From Cupriavidus lacunae (GTDB taxonomy: Bacteria; Pseudomonadota; Gammaproteobacteria; Burkholderiales; Burkholderiaceae), in assembly GCF_003353055.1 (NCBI RefSeq), contig NZ_QKWJ01000006.1, forward strand, positions 62,001-126,000: DNA of 64,000 bases. The letters are read 5' to 3'. The translations under genes were made by a program, and so were the position numbers. Under the pieces are notes generated by a model. The model made no database searches. It was not told the origin of the DNA and saw nothing but the letters and a program-made list of their open reading frames with translations. Shown piece by piece: positions 7,959-16,752 of the stretch. Within the stretch, counting starts at the first letter, position 1; each line of letters begins with the position of its first letter.

Positions 7959-8627
7959 ATGAGCCACTGGAATCTTGTCTCCCTCTTCGGCGAATCCGCG
8001 TACCTGCTGCCGTGCGCGGTGTTCCTGTACCTGTGGCTGTACTGGCGCGGCGCGCCCGGCAGTGCGCGTCACTGGGTGCTGGCGTTCCTGCCGGCGGCGC
8101 TGTTGGTGCTGGCATCCAAGCTTGCGTTTCTCGGCTGGGGTATCGGCAGCGAGGCGCTCGACTTCACCGGCTTCTCCGGGCATGCCATGATGGCCGCGTC
8201 GGTCCTGCCGGTGATGCTCTACCTTGCGGTGCCCGCCGCCTGGACGCGTCTCGGGTGGATGGCGGCAGGGGCAGGGGTGTGCCTCGCATTCCTGGTAGGC
8301 GTCTCGCGCCTTGCGCTGCATGCGCATTCGGTGTCCGAAGTCGCGGGTGGCCTGGCCGTGGGCCTTTGCGTGAGCCTGCCGTTCATCCTGCGCCGCACAA
8401 CGCCGCACGGCCCGCTGGCGATGGTGCTGGCCGGGCTGGCGCTTGGCACGGCGCTGGTCATGCCGATGACCGCGACAGTGGGCGCCTCGCATACGCTGAT
8501 CCAGCAACTGGCCATGTTCCTGTCCGGGCGCGACCGCCCGTTCCAGCGCGGCGAGTGGGCCATGCGCGCGCCTCCGCATCTGCACGCTGCCGTCCACGTC
8601 ACCATTCGCGCACGTCTGCCTCGATGA
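7959..8627 (+). CDS. PAP2-family membrane phosphatase
   Basis: 222 residues, strongly hydrophobic with about five to six membrane segments. It carries the type 2 phosphatidic-acid-phosphatase pattern: FSGHAMMAA supplies the SGH box and SRLALHAHSVSE the SRxxxxxH box. Family members dephosphorylate lipid phosphates such as undecaprenyl pyrophosphate or phosphatidic acid at the periplasmic face. Beside the WcaJ-like transferase it would plausibly recycle undecaprenyl pyrophosphate released during polymer assembly. The start at MSHWNLV was chosen as the first Met before the first membrane segment. Confidence 0.75.
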   Translation: MSHWNLVSLFGESAYLLPCAVFLYLWLYWRGAPGSARHWVLAFLPAALLVLASKLAFLGWGIGSEALDFTGFSGHAMMAASVLPVMLYLAVPAAWTRLGWMAAGAGVCLAFLVGVSRLALHAHSVSEVAGGLAVGLCVSLPFILRRTTPHGPLAMVLAGLALGTALVMPMTATVGASHTLIQQLAMFLSGRDRPFQRGEWAMRAPPHLHAAVHVTIRARLPR

Positions 8628-8756
8628 GGGTTGCCGCACCAGGTTGACCACCCCAGGTCGACCGCACTGCCGCGGGCTGTGTGCGCCCGCCAACAGACAC
8701 TGCATGGTGGCTCGGCAACTATCGTCCCATCAAGAATTGCGCGCGGTGGGGCGGTC

Positions 8757-10160
8757 ATGGCATCCATTTCAACCTTTACGGCAGATCGCTATACGGCGTT
8801 GCACATCCTGTACCGGCTGGCTGACGCCGTGCTGGTCGGTGCCTGTGCGATTGTGATCGGTGCGCTGTACTTTCCGGAAGGCATCCGTGGCGCCGCGCCG
8901 GTCCATGGCTTCCTGGCCGCCTTGTGTTCGGTCGGCGTGCTGGCGGTGTTTCCCGCCTTCGGCATCTATGAGTCGTGGCGCGGCCGCAGCCGGGCGGCGC
9001 TTGTGCTGCGCCTGCTCGCGGCCTGGAGCACCGTCTTCATCGTCGGGCTGATGACGGCCTTCCTGATGCACCAGATCGCCGCGGTGTCGCGGGTCTGGTC
9101 GCTGGGCTGGTTTGGCTGCAGCATGCTGGCGCTGGCCGGCGTGCGTGCCGTCATGTTCCGGATGCTGGGCAATGTGCGCGAGCAGGGCATCAACGCCAAG
9201 CGCGTGGTGATCTTCGGCTACGGCCCGCTCGGCCGCGAGATGTACCAGCGGGTGGACCAGATCCGCGCCGCGGGCTATCGGGTCGTCGGCATCTACCATG
9301 AAGAGCCCATCAACGTGCCGGACGGCGTGAGCTCGCTGCGCACCATGGCCGAGGTCAGTATCTTCGTGCACAGCCAGGGTGTCAGGGAAATCTGGCTGAC
9401 CCTGCCGATGGTAGCGTGCCGGGACCTGTATGACGTGGTGCGGCAGTTCCGCAATGAGCTGATCGACATCCGCTGGATCCCCGACGTCATGTCGGTGGAG
9501 CTGCTGGGTCACCGCTTCAGCGAGTTTCTCGGCCTGCCGGTGATCGACCTGAACAGCCCGCCGGTGTCGGGCATCACCGGCCTGCTCAAGGCCAGCTTCG
9601 ACCGAGCCTTTGCACTGGCCGCGCTGGTGGGCCTGTCGCCGCTGCTGCTGGTGGTGGCGGCGCTGGTGAAGCTGTCGTCGCCGGGGCCGGTGCTGTTCCG
9701 CCAGCAACGGCTTGGCATGGACGGGCGCCCGTTCGATGTCTTCAAGTTCCGCACCATGCGCCAGCACGCCGATATGGGCGTGACGCAGGCGGTACGCGGC
9801 GATGCGCGCGTTACGCGCGTCGGCGCGTTCCTGCGCCGCACCAGCCTGGACGAACTGCCACAGTTCTTCAACGTCCTGCGCGGCGACATGTCGGTGGTGG
9901 GCCCGCGCCCCCATGCCATGGAGCACAACGAGCTCTACAAGGAACTGATCGACCGCTACATGCTGCGCCACCGCGTCAAGCCGGGCATCACCGGCTGGGC
10001 GCAGATCAACGGCCTGCGCGGACAGACCGATACCGTCGAGAAAATGCGCCGGCGTATCGAGTTCGACATCTACTACATCCAGCACTGGTCGTTCCAGCTA
10101 GACCTGCAGATCATCCTGCGCACCGCGCTGCACGGCTGGACCGGCGCGAGTGCGTACTGA
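8757..10160 (+). CDS. wcaJ: undecaprenyl-phosphate sugar phosphotransferase (WcaJ family)
   Basis: 467 residues. It starts exopolysaccharide repeat-unit synthesis by moving a sugar-1-phosphate, usually glucose, onto undecaprenyl phosphate at the inner membrane. Four N-terminal membrane segments (about residues 15-125) are followed by a Rossmann-like domain (VVIFGYGPLGREM), a further hydrophobic segment, and the C-terminal catalytic bacterial sugar transferase domain with VFKFRTM, RRTSLDELPQFFNVL and MSVVGPRPH. The start is the ATG after GGTGGGGCGG. Its position at the head of the locus suits the priming enzyme. Sugar specificity cannot be read from sequence. Confidence 0.92.
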   Translation: MASISTFTADRYTALHILYRLADAVLVGACAIVIGALYFPEGIRGAAPVHGFLAALCSVGVLAVFPAFGIYESWRGRSRAALVLRLLAAWSTVFIVGLMTAFLMHQIAAVSRVWSLGWFGCSMLALAGVRAVMFRMLGNVREQGINAKRVVIFGYGPLGREMYQRVDQIRAAGYRVVGIYHEEPINVPDGVSSLRTMAEVSIFVHSQGVREIWLTLPMVACRDLYDVVRQFRNELIDIRWIPDVMSVELLGHRFSEFLGLPVIDLNSPPVSGITGLLKASFDRAFALAALVGLSPLLLVVAALVKLSSPGPVLFRQQRLGMDGRPFDVFKFRTMRQHADMGVTQAVRGDARVTRVGAFLRRTSLDELPQFFNVLRGDMSVVGPRPHAMEHNELYKELIDRYMLRHRVKPGITGWAQINGLRGQTDTVEKMRRRIEFDIYYIQHWSFQLDLQIILRTALHGWTGASAY

Positions 10161-10267
10161 TACGGCGTCGGCGGTGCCCGGGGGCGCATTGTCTTAGTGC
10201 GCAAACGTACCGAAGCCGAGGCCTGATACGCGTGCAATAGGGCGCACCATAAAACGGGAGGTGTTAA

Positions 10268-10519
10268 ATGAAAGCAACCATCCGCAACATCCTGGGCGAA
10301 GTCGCCCGGCTCGATGTACCGGTCGCCAACCTGGCAGACGGCGATGACCTGTATGCCGCCGGCTTGTCGTCACTGGCCACCGTGCACGTGATGCTCGCGC
10401 TCGAAAACGCGTTCGATATCGAGATTCCGGACCAGATGCTGACGCGCCAGCTGTTCCGCAGCGTCGACTCTCTCGCCGCCGCGGTCGAGCAGATCCGGCA
10501 GCAGCCGGAGGCAGCATGA
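10268..10519 (+). CDS. acyl/amino-acyl carrier protein
   Basis: 83 residues, the size of a free carrier protein. The phosphopantetheine attachment Ser lies in the AAGLSSLATVHVML helix; DGDDLYAAGLSS replaces the usual DSL. The start follows a strong GGGAGG ribosome-binding site. The stop overlaps the start of the acyl-CoA dehydrogenase gene (ATGA). Together with the ligase-like gene at 11732 it matches the carrier-protein / amino acid:[carrier protein] ligase pairs described in Bradyrhizobium and Agrobacterium, in which an amino acid is loaded as a thioester. It is unlikely to serve fatty acid synthesis. The cargo is unknown. Confidence 0.85.
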   Translation: MKATIRNILGEVARLDVPVANLADGDDLYAAGLSSLATVHVMLALENAFDIEIPDQMLTRQLFRSVDSLAAAVEQIRQQPEAA

Positions 10520-11721
10520 ACCCCGTCGCCAGGGTGGCACTGGCCCATTCCAGTGCGGATCCCGACGCCGTGCTGGCGAGCGGCGAAGAACTGATCGCTG
10601 CCGCCCGTACCGCTGCCGGCATCGCGCAGGCGCATGCCGATGCCGTCGACCGCGACGCGCGCTTCCCGCATGAGGCCTTCGACAGCCTGCGCCAGCTTGG
10701 CCTGATCGGCGCCATGGTGCCGGTGGCCCAGGGCGGCGCAGGGGCCTCGCTGGCGACTGTGGCCGCGATCTGCCGCGTGCTGGGCGCCGCGTGCGCGTCG
10801 ACCGGGATGATCTACGCCATGCACCAGATCCAGGTGGCGTGCGTGATCGAGCACGGCGCCGGTAGCGCGTGGCACGAGACCCTGCTGTCACGGATCGCCG
10901 CGGAGCAATTGCTGATGGCCTCGGCCACTTCCGAAGAAGCGATCGGCGGGGCGCTGCGCAGCAGCGGCTGCGCGCTCAATGTGGAGAGCGAGCGCTTTCA
11001 CCTGCTCAAGATGGCGCCGACGATATCCTATGGCGCGCATGCCGACGGCATTCTGGTCACATCGCGCCGCCACCCCGATGCCTCGCCGTCCGACCAGGTA
11101 CTGGTGTGCGCGCTCAAGTCGGACTACACGCTGCAAAGCCTCAGCACGTGGGACACGCTTGGCATGCGCGGCACGTGCAGCAACGGTTTCCGGCTCGAAG
11201 CCACGGGCGACATGGCGCAGGTGTTGCCGGTACCGTTCGGCGAGATCGCGGACGCCACCATGACACCGGTGTCGCACATTCTGTGGAGCGCGCTGTGGCT
11301 GGGCATCTGCAGCGATGCGGTGATGCGCGCCAAGGCCTTCTTCCAGGGGCAGGCACGCGCGCGGCCGGGCTCGCTGCCGCCTTCGGCGGCACGCGTGGCG
11401 GAAGCGGTCAGCCTGTTGCAGCTGATCGAAGGGCGGCTGGACCTGGCGCTGGACCAACAGCGCCGGCGCCATGCCGAGCCGTCGGTGTCGGCGGCCTTCG
11501 CGCTGGCCGCCGGCATGAACGGCCTGAAGACCGCGGTGTCCACGCTGGCGCTGGAGGTCGTGCAGCAGGCCATACTGGTGTGCGGCATGGCCGGATACAA
11601 GCACGGCACGCCGTTCAGCCTGGGGCGGCACCTGCGCGATCTGTGGTCGGCTCCGCTGATGATCAACAACGATCGGATCCTGACCAACACGGCCAATCTG
11701 TTGCTGGCCGACCGTTCCTGA
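10516..11721 (+). CDS. acyl-CoA dehydrogenase-family flavoenzyme
   Basis: 401 residues with the acyl-CoA dehydrogenase fold: an N-terminal helical domain (DAVDRDARFPHEAFDSLRQLGLIG), a middle beta domain (TISYGAHADGILVTS, WDTLGMRGTCSNGF) and a C-terminal helical domain ending RDLWSAPLMINNDRIL. The start overlaps the carrier protein stop by 4 bases, so translation is coupled. In related systems such enzymes oxidise a carrier-bound aminoacyl or acyl group rather than a CoA ester, for example proline to pyrrole on carrier proteins. Here that role is an inference from the neighbours. The substrate is unknown. Confidence 0.8.
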   Translation: MNPVARVALAHSSADPDAVLASGEELIAAARTAAGIAQAHADAVDRDARFPHEAFDSLRQLGLIGAMVPVAQGGAGASLATVAAICRVLGAACASTGMIYAMHQIQVACVIEHGAGSAWHETLLSRIAAEQLLMASATSEEAIGGALRSSGCALNVESERFHLLKMAPTISYGAHADGILVTSRRHPDASPSDQVLVCALKSDYTLQSLSTWDTLGMRGTCSNGFRLEATGDMAQVLPVPFGEIADATMTPVSHILWSALWLGICSDAVMRAKAFFQGQARARPGSLPPSAARVAEAVSLLQLIEGRLDLALDQQRRRHAEPSVSAAFALAAGMNGLKTAVSTLALEVVQQAILVCGMAGYKHGTPFSLGRHLRDLWSAPLMINNDRILTNTANLLLADRS

Positions 11722-11731
11722 GGGAGGCCAC

Positions 11732-12727
11732 ATGGACGCTCATACCCTGACCGACACCGGCGCCATGGGCGGCGCCGTGGCCGATGCCCACGCGCCCGCG
11801 CCAGGCATCCAGCCCGCGTCATCGACGCCCACGTTCCTCGAGCGGCTGCTTGCCGAGGGCCTGATGATCGAGACCGGCGTGCGCGGCATCTACGGCCGCA
11901 ACGCGACCTTCGAATCCATCTGTGACGGCGTGAACGCCGCCATGACGCGCCTCGGGCACGATCAGGATGCCGAATCGCTGCGCTTCCCGCCGGCCATGGG
12001 CCAGGCGGACTTCGAGAACAGCGGCTACCTCAAGAGCTTCCCGCAGCTGGCAGGCACCATCCACAGCTTCTGCGGCGACGACAAGGGCCACCGCCGCCTG
12101 CTGGCGCGCCTGGAGAGCAACGAGGACTGGACTGACCAGCAGCAGCCGACGGGCGTGGTCCTGACCCCCGCGGCCTGCTATCCGATCTACCCGGTGATCG
12201 CGCGGCGCGGCCCGCTGCCCGAGGGCGGCAAGGTGGTGGACGTGTTGTCGTATTGCTTCCGCCATGAGCCGTCGCTCGAGCCGACCCGCATGCAGTTGTT
12301 CCGCCAGCGCGAGTATGTCTGCCTGGGCACGCCGGAGCGCATCACCGCATTCCGCGAGCAGTGGCTCGCGCGCGGCCTGCAGCTTGGCGAAAGTCTGCAG
12401 CTGCCGGTGGAGATCGACGTTGCCAACGATCCGTTCTTCGGGCGTGGCGGCAAGCTCGTGGCCGAAAGCCAGCGCGAGCTCAAGCTCAAGTTCGAACTGC
12501 TGATCCCGGTCAACGATGGCGCAGGGCCTACGGCGTGCATGAGCTTCAACTACCACATGGACCATTTCGGCACCATGTGGGGCCTGCGCACCGCGGACGG
12601 CGGCATCGCGCACACCGGTTGCGTCGGCATCGGTGTCGAGCGCATGACGCTGGCGCTGCTGCGCTACCACGGCCTGGACCCGGCCCGCTGGCCAGAAGCG
12701 GTACGCGACACGCTCTGGGGGGGGTAA
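11732..12727 (+). CDS. amino acid:[carrier protein] ligase-like class II synthetase homologue
   Basis: 331 residues. It resembles the catalytic domain of atypical seryl-tRNA synthetases without any tRNA-binding arm. Motif 2 is seen as CFRHEPSLEP...RMQLFRQREYV and motif 3 as GIGVERMTLALLRYHGL. Candidate zinc ligands are the Cys in TPAACYP, the Glu in RHEP and the Cys in HTGCVG. Characterised homologues activate glycine or alanine with ATP and transfer it to the phosphopantetheine of a small carrier protein, not to tRNA. The carrier protein gene two positions upstream fits this. Ends in a run of eight G right before the stop; the next gene starts immediately after. Confidence 0.85.
   Translation: MDAHTLTDTGAMGGAVADAHAPAPGIQPASSTPTFLERLLAEGLMIETGVRGIYGRNATFESICDGVNAAMTRLGHDQDAESLRFPPAMGQADFENSGYLKSFPQLAGTIHSFCGDDKGHRRLLARLESNEDWTDQQQPTGVVLTPAACYPIYPVIARRGPLPEGGKVVDVLSYCFRHEPSLEPTRMQLFRQREYVCLGTPERITAFREQWLARGLQLGESLQLPVEIDVANDPFFGRGGKLVAESQRELKLKFELLIPVNDGAGPTACMSFNYHMDHFGTMWGLRTADGGIAHTGCVGIGVERMTLALLRYHGLDPARWPEAVRDTLWGG
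12717..12724 (+). repeat. poly(G)8 tract at gene junction
   Basis: Eight consecutive G end the ligase-like gene (Trp-Gly-Gly) and also serve as the ribosome-binding site of the DUF1839 gene whose ATG is four bases further on. Length changes would alter the ligase C-terminus and the spacing of the next start. Confidence 0.6.
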
Positions 12728-13708
12728 ATGTACGGCGACGGCAGGGCGAGGGTACGAGGAGGCCGCGCCGCGTGGCATGGCGGCAATCCGGTCTGGTCCC
12801 ATGCGAACCAGCAGATCGACCTGTGGGTCGAGCTGCTGCAGGGCTGGGACCTTGAACCCATTGCCGCCCTGCCCTTCACCGTGGCCCAGGATTTCGAGGG
12901 TGACCAGTTCACGCTCTCCGCGTTTCCGGTCAACGACCTGGAACAGCTGTACGGCATCGTCACGCACGAGCTGTCGATGTACGACCGCCTCGAGGCGCAC
13001 GTTGCCGCGCAGACCGCGCGCGGCAACGTGGTGCTGCTGGAAGTCGACAGCTATCGGCTGCCGCCGCCGGCCGGCACGTATCGCCGCCAGCATATGCGTT
13101 CGTGCATCGGTATCGACGTGCTGGTGCCCGAGGCCGCCGCCGTGGGTTATTTCCACGGTGACGGCTACCACACTGCCAGCGGCGAGGACTATGCCGCCAT
13201 CTTTCGCCCGGCGGCGGGCGCGTACGGGGATCCGCCGGGCTTTCCACATGCTTCGGTGGCGCGGCGGCGCTTTTCCGCCCTGGCCGATGCCGCGCTGATG
13301 CGCACCTCGCTGGAACTGCTGCGCCATCACCTGTCGCGCCGGCCGCAGCAGAACCCGATCAGCGTGTTCCGCATGGCGTTTCCGGGCCATCTCGAACACC
13401 TGATGACACGCGGCGAGCCCAACTTCCAGGTCTATGCGGCGAGCGTGCTGCGCCAGCTCGGCGTCAATTTCGAACTGCTGGGGCGCTACCTGCGCTGGCT
13501 CGTGCTGCACGGCAATGCGCTGCCGGATGCCATCGGCGAGGCTTGCTACACCATGGCGTCCGAGGCCATGGTGATGCAGTTCCGCCTGATGCGCGCTGTC
13601 ATCAGCCGCAAGTCCGATCCATGCCAGGACTGCCTGGACCAGCTCGAGCAGGCCTACCAGGGCACGGTGCCGGCACTGGCCTCGCACTTTGGCGCGAGCG
13701 TGGCATGA
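12728..13708 (+). CDS. DUF1839-family protein, copy 1
   Basis: 326 residues, soluble, no signal peptide. It shares with the gene at 17532 the stretches DLWVELL.GW, LPFTVAQDFEGDQFT, LLEVDSYRLP and YRRQHM, and belongs to the uncharacterised DUF1839 family. The ATG directly follows the TAA of the ligase-like gene, and its own stop overlaps the start of the GH2 gene (ATGA), so it is part of a tightly coupled operon. In other genomes DUF1839 genes tend to sit with carrier-protein and ligase genes, suggesting it uses or receives the carrier-bound amino acid. That is inference; no catalytic residues can be named. Confidence 0.75.
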   Translation: MYGDGRARVRGGRAAWHGGNPVWSHANQQIDLWVELLQGWDLEPIAALPFTVAQDFEGDQFTLSAFPVNDLEQLYGIVTHELSMYDRLEAHVAAQTARGNVVLLEVDSYRLPPPAGTYRRQHMRSCIGIDVLVPEAAAVGYFHGDGYHTASGEDYAAIFRPAAGAYGDPPGFPHASVARRRFSALADAALMRTSLELLRHHLSRRPQQNPISVFRMAFPGHLEHLMTRGEPNFQVYAASVLRQLGVNFELLGRYLRWLVLHGNALPDAIGEACYTMASEAMVMQFRLMRAVISRKSDPCQDCLDQLEQAYQGTVPALASHFGASVA

Positions 13709-16314
13709 GCGCGCGCGACGTGGCGCAGCTGGCGCAAGCCCAGCCCGCGGCCACGGCTACAACCACCGCCACAACCGCCACGACGGCCACTGCGACGACC
13801 CTGGCGATTGCGCCCGGCGTTGCCATGGGCCCGTGCAACCTGAGCGGCGAGTGGGGCTGGCTGGAGACCCTTGCCGGCGCGGCGCAAGGCCCGGCGGAGC
13901 TGTCGGCCGACGCGGCCTGGCTGCCCGCGCCGGTGCCCGGCACGGTGGCCGCGGCCATGCGCGCGGCTGGCCGCTGGGACGACAGCGCGCCGCCGCCGCT
14001 GCATCGGCATGACTACTGGTACCGCCTGCGCTTTGCCGGCAGCGGCGGGCGCCAGCTGCGCTTCAATGGCCTGGCCACGCTGGCCGAAGTGTGGCTCAAC
14101 GGGGTGCTGGTGCTGACCACGCGCCATATGTTCGCCGCCCACCAGGTCGAGGTGCAGCTGGTCGGCGAGAACACCCTGCACCTGTGCTTTCGCGCGCTGC
14201 ATCCGTGGCTGCGCAAGCAGCGCGCCCAGGTCCGCTGGAAGCCGCGCATGATCGTGCCGCCGACCCTGCGCGCGGTGCGCACCACGCTGCTCGGCCACAT
14301 GCCGGGCTGGTGTCCGCCGGTACACGCGGTCGGGCCGTGGCGCGACATCGAACTGCTCGATCCCGCCAGTACCGATGCGCTGCACGGCGTGCGCGCCGAC
14401 GTGTCCACGCAGCTCGAGGGCGCGGACGGCGTGATTGCGCTGAGGCTGCATTTCCCGGGGCCGGCGCCGGCGCAGGCACGCTGCCGGGCAGTGGATGCCA
14501 GCGGCGAAGTCCGCGGCAACCTGGAGCGGATGTCGGAGCATGTGCTCGCCGGCACGCTGCGGGTGGCGCAAGCCCGGCGCTGGTGGCCGCATACGCATGG
14601 AGAACCCGCCCTGTACCGGGTCGAGGCCCGGCTCGGCGGGCAGACCCTGCACTGCGCGCAGGTGGGTTTTCGCACCATCGAAGAGGACCGCGAGGGCGAG
14701 CCCGGCGCGTTTGCGCTGCGCGTCAATGGCGAGCGCGTGTTCTGTCGCGGCGCCTGTGTGTCCAGCCATGACCTGCCCGGACTGGCCGACACCGACGAGG
14801 CCGTGGGCCGCTGGCTGCGTCTGGCGCGCGATGCAGGCATGAACATGGTGCGGGTCAGTGGCGTGACCTGCTACCCCGGCGAGGCCTTCTACCGCCAGTG
14901 CGACGAGCTGGGCCTGATGGTGTGGCAGGACTTCATGTTCGCCAATTTCGACTACGGCGCGGACCTGGATGCATCGCGGGGCCTGATGGAGGATGCCACG
15001 TGCGAAGTCGGCCAGTGGCTGCAATCCACGCGCGCGCATCCGGCCATTGCGGTGTTGTGCGGCGGCAGCGAAGCCGAGCAGCAGGCGGCGATGATGGGCA
15101 CGCCGCGCGGCGACTGGCGCCAGCCGCTCTTTGACGAACTGATTCCCGCGCTGGTGGCCGCGCATCGTCCCGACGCAATCTATGTGCGCAACTCGCCCAG
15201 CGAAGGCGCCTGGCCGTTCCAGCCCGATACCGGCATCACGCACTACTACGGCGTGGGCGCCTACCAACGCCCGCTGCCGGATGCGCGGCTGGCCAATGTG
15301 CGTTTTACGTCCGAGTGCCTGGCCTTTGCCAACGTGCCGTGCGCGCGCACCCTGAATGAAAACGGCCTGACCCAGCCGCTGCACGATCCGCGCTGGAAGG
15401 CGCGGGTGCCGCGCGATGCCGGCGCAGCCTGGGATTTCGAGGACATCCGCGACTTCTACCTGCGCGCCTTGTACGAGGTGGACCCGCCGCGCCTGCGCTA
15501 CGAGCGTCCGGCGCGCTACCTGGCGCTGTCGCGCGCGGTGGTGGCCGAGATCATGACCGAGGTCTTCAGCGAGTGGCGCCGCGTGGGTTCCACCTGCGCG
15601 GGCGGGCTGGTGTGGCAGCTGCAGGACCTGCTGCCGGGCGCGGGCTGGGGCATTGTCGATGCATGCGGGCGGCCCAAATCGCCCTGGCATGCCTTGCGCA
15701 GCGTGTGGCAGCCATTGCAGGTGCTGCTGACCGATGAAGGCCTCAACGGCCTGCACGTGCACGTCATCAACGAAACCGCGCAGCCACGCACCGTGCAACT
15801 GACGCTGCGCTGCCTGCGCGACGGCGAAGCGGTTGCGGTACAAGCGCAGCAGCCGCTGACGCTGCAGCCGCGCGAATCGTGCCGGATCGCGGCGGCGGCC
15901 ATGCTCGACCATTTCTTCGATTTCACCTACGCCTATCGTTTTGGGCCGCCGGCCCATGATGTGGTGCTGGCCACCCTCCAGGCGGACGATGATCGTGGTG
16001 CCGCGCCGCTCAGCCAGGCGGTCTACCTGCCTGACCGGCGCGCCAGCGCGCTGCGCGCACCGGAGCTGCGCGGCAGCGTCGAATGCGTGCAGGGCGAGTG
16101 GTGGCTGACGGTCGGCACCCGGCGCTTCGCGCGCTGGGTCCATATCGAGGATCACGCCTTCCTGCCGGAGCAGGACTGGTTCCACCTCGGCCCGGGGGAA
16201 ACGCGGCGTATCCGCCTGATGAATGAGAGCGGGGTGGGTACGCTAGCCGGCGCCATCCCTTCGGGCGAGATCTACGCCATCAACGCCGACCAGCCCGCCA
16301 GCTACGACGCGTAG
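13705..16314 (+). CDS. glycoside hydrolase family 2 (beta-mannosidase-like)
   Basis: 869 residues. The order is sugar-binding domain (about 60-210, RLRFNGLATLAEVWLNG), immunoglobulin-like domain, then a TIM barrel. Candidate catalytic acid/base is E456 in GGSEAEQ and candidate nucleophile E537 in FTSECLAF, at the places expected for GH2 retaining enzymes. There is no signal peptide, so it should act in the cytoplasm. The N-terminus has an odd Ala/Thr run (residues 13-33) coded by short ACN/GCN repeats. The start overlaps the DUF1839 stop by 4 bases; the open frame continues upstream but overlaps the preceding gene. It could trim or transfer mannosyl groups on a polymer precursor; substrate unknown. 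Confidence 0.8.
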   Translation: MSARDVAQLAQAQPAATATTTATTATTATATTLAIAPGVAMGPCNLSGEWGWLETLAGAAQGPAELSADAAWLPAPVPGTVAAAMRAAGRWDDSAPPPLHRHDYWYRLRFAGSGGRQLRFNGLATLAEVWLNGVLVLTTRHMFAAHQVEVQLVGENTLHLCFRALHPWLRKQRAQVRWKPRMIVPPTLRAVRTTLLGHMPGWCPPVHAVGPWRDIELLDPASTDALHGVRADVSTQLEGADGVIALRLHFPGPAPAQARCRAVDASGEVRGNLERMSEHVLAGTLRVAQARRWWPHTHGEPALYRVEARLGGQTLHCAQVGFRTIEEDREGEPGAFALRVNGERVFCRGACVSSHDLPGLADTDEAVGRWLRLARDAGMNMVRVSGVTCYPGEAFYRQCDELGLMVWQDFMFANFDYGADLDASRGLMEDATCEVGQWLQSTRAHPAIAVLCGGSEAEQQAAMMGTPRGDWRQPLFDELIPALVAAHRPDAIYVRNSPSEGAWPFQPDTGITHYYGVGAYQRPLPDARLANVRFTSECLAFANVPCARTLNENGLTQPLHDPRWKARVPRDAGAAWDFEDIRDFYLRALYEVDPPRLRYERPARYLALSRAVVAEIMTEVFSEWRRVGSTCAGGLVWQLQDLLPGAGWGIVDACGRPKSPWHALRSVWQPLQVLLTDEGLNGLHVHVINETAQPRTVQLTLRCLRDGEAVAVQAQQPLTLQPRESCRIAAAAMLDHFFDFTYAYRFGPPAHDVVLATLQADDDRGAAPLSQAVYLPDRRASALRAPELRGSVECVQGEWWLTVGTRRFARWVHIEDHAFLPEQDWFHLGPGETRRIRLMNESGVGTLAGAIPSGEIYAINADQPASYDA

Positions 16315-16752
16315 GGCGCAAGCGTCTCCCTGGCGTCCCTTCCCTTTGCCATGCCTTGCCTGGCGGCACGCCGCCGCCGGCAGGCACTTGCATTTGCCGC
16401 CAGCCGGACGTGCCGTGACGCGTCACGACGCGCCATGAGGACGCCGTCGTGGCTCCGCTTCCGCCTGCTACCAACCAACCAATGGATGAGCGAGTACCAA
16501 CCGTCAGCCTACTGTCGCTTCAGTGTGCGATAGCCCTTAATACAGTCAACAAGGCAGCACAAAGCGCACCGCAGCCTTGCGCGGCAGTACGGCAACAAGG
16601 GGTTGCAGCCAACCACGAGTCAGTCCTCAGCAGTGTCAACAAGTCGATAAGCGTCAGTAACGGGTGGAGCGGTATCGCCGGGTCGTCTGTACCACGCAGC
16701 CAGTGCGCGCAGGCGGCCCAGTGCCGCTCTCGGGTGAACGGGGAGAAACAAC
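16315..16752. other. intergenic region before the Crp/Fnr gene
   Basis: 438 bases with no supported gene. It contains the 12-bp palindrome GTGACGCGTCAC (16415-16426) and an A/T-richer stretch from about 16520 to 16660 likely to carry the regulator's promoter. Confidence 0.45.

Noticed and set aside
12711-12740. Slippage at the G8 tract fusing the ligase and DUF1839 proteins
   Set aside because: Both genes are in the same frame separated by a TAA; a one-base change puts the reading frame out of both, so no fusion results.
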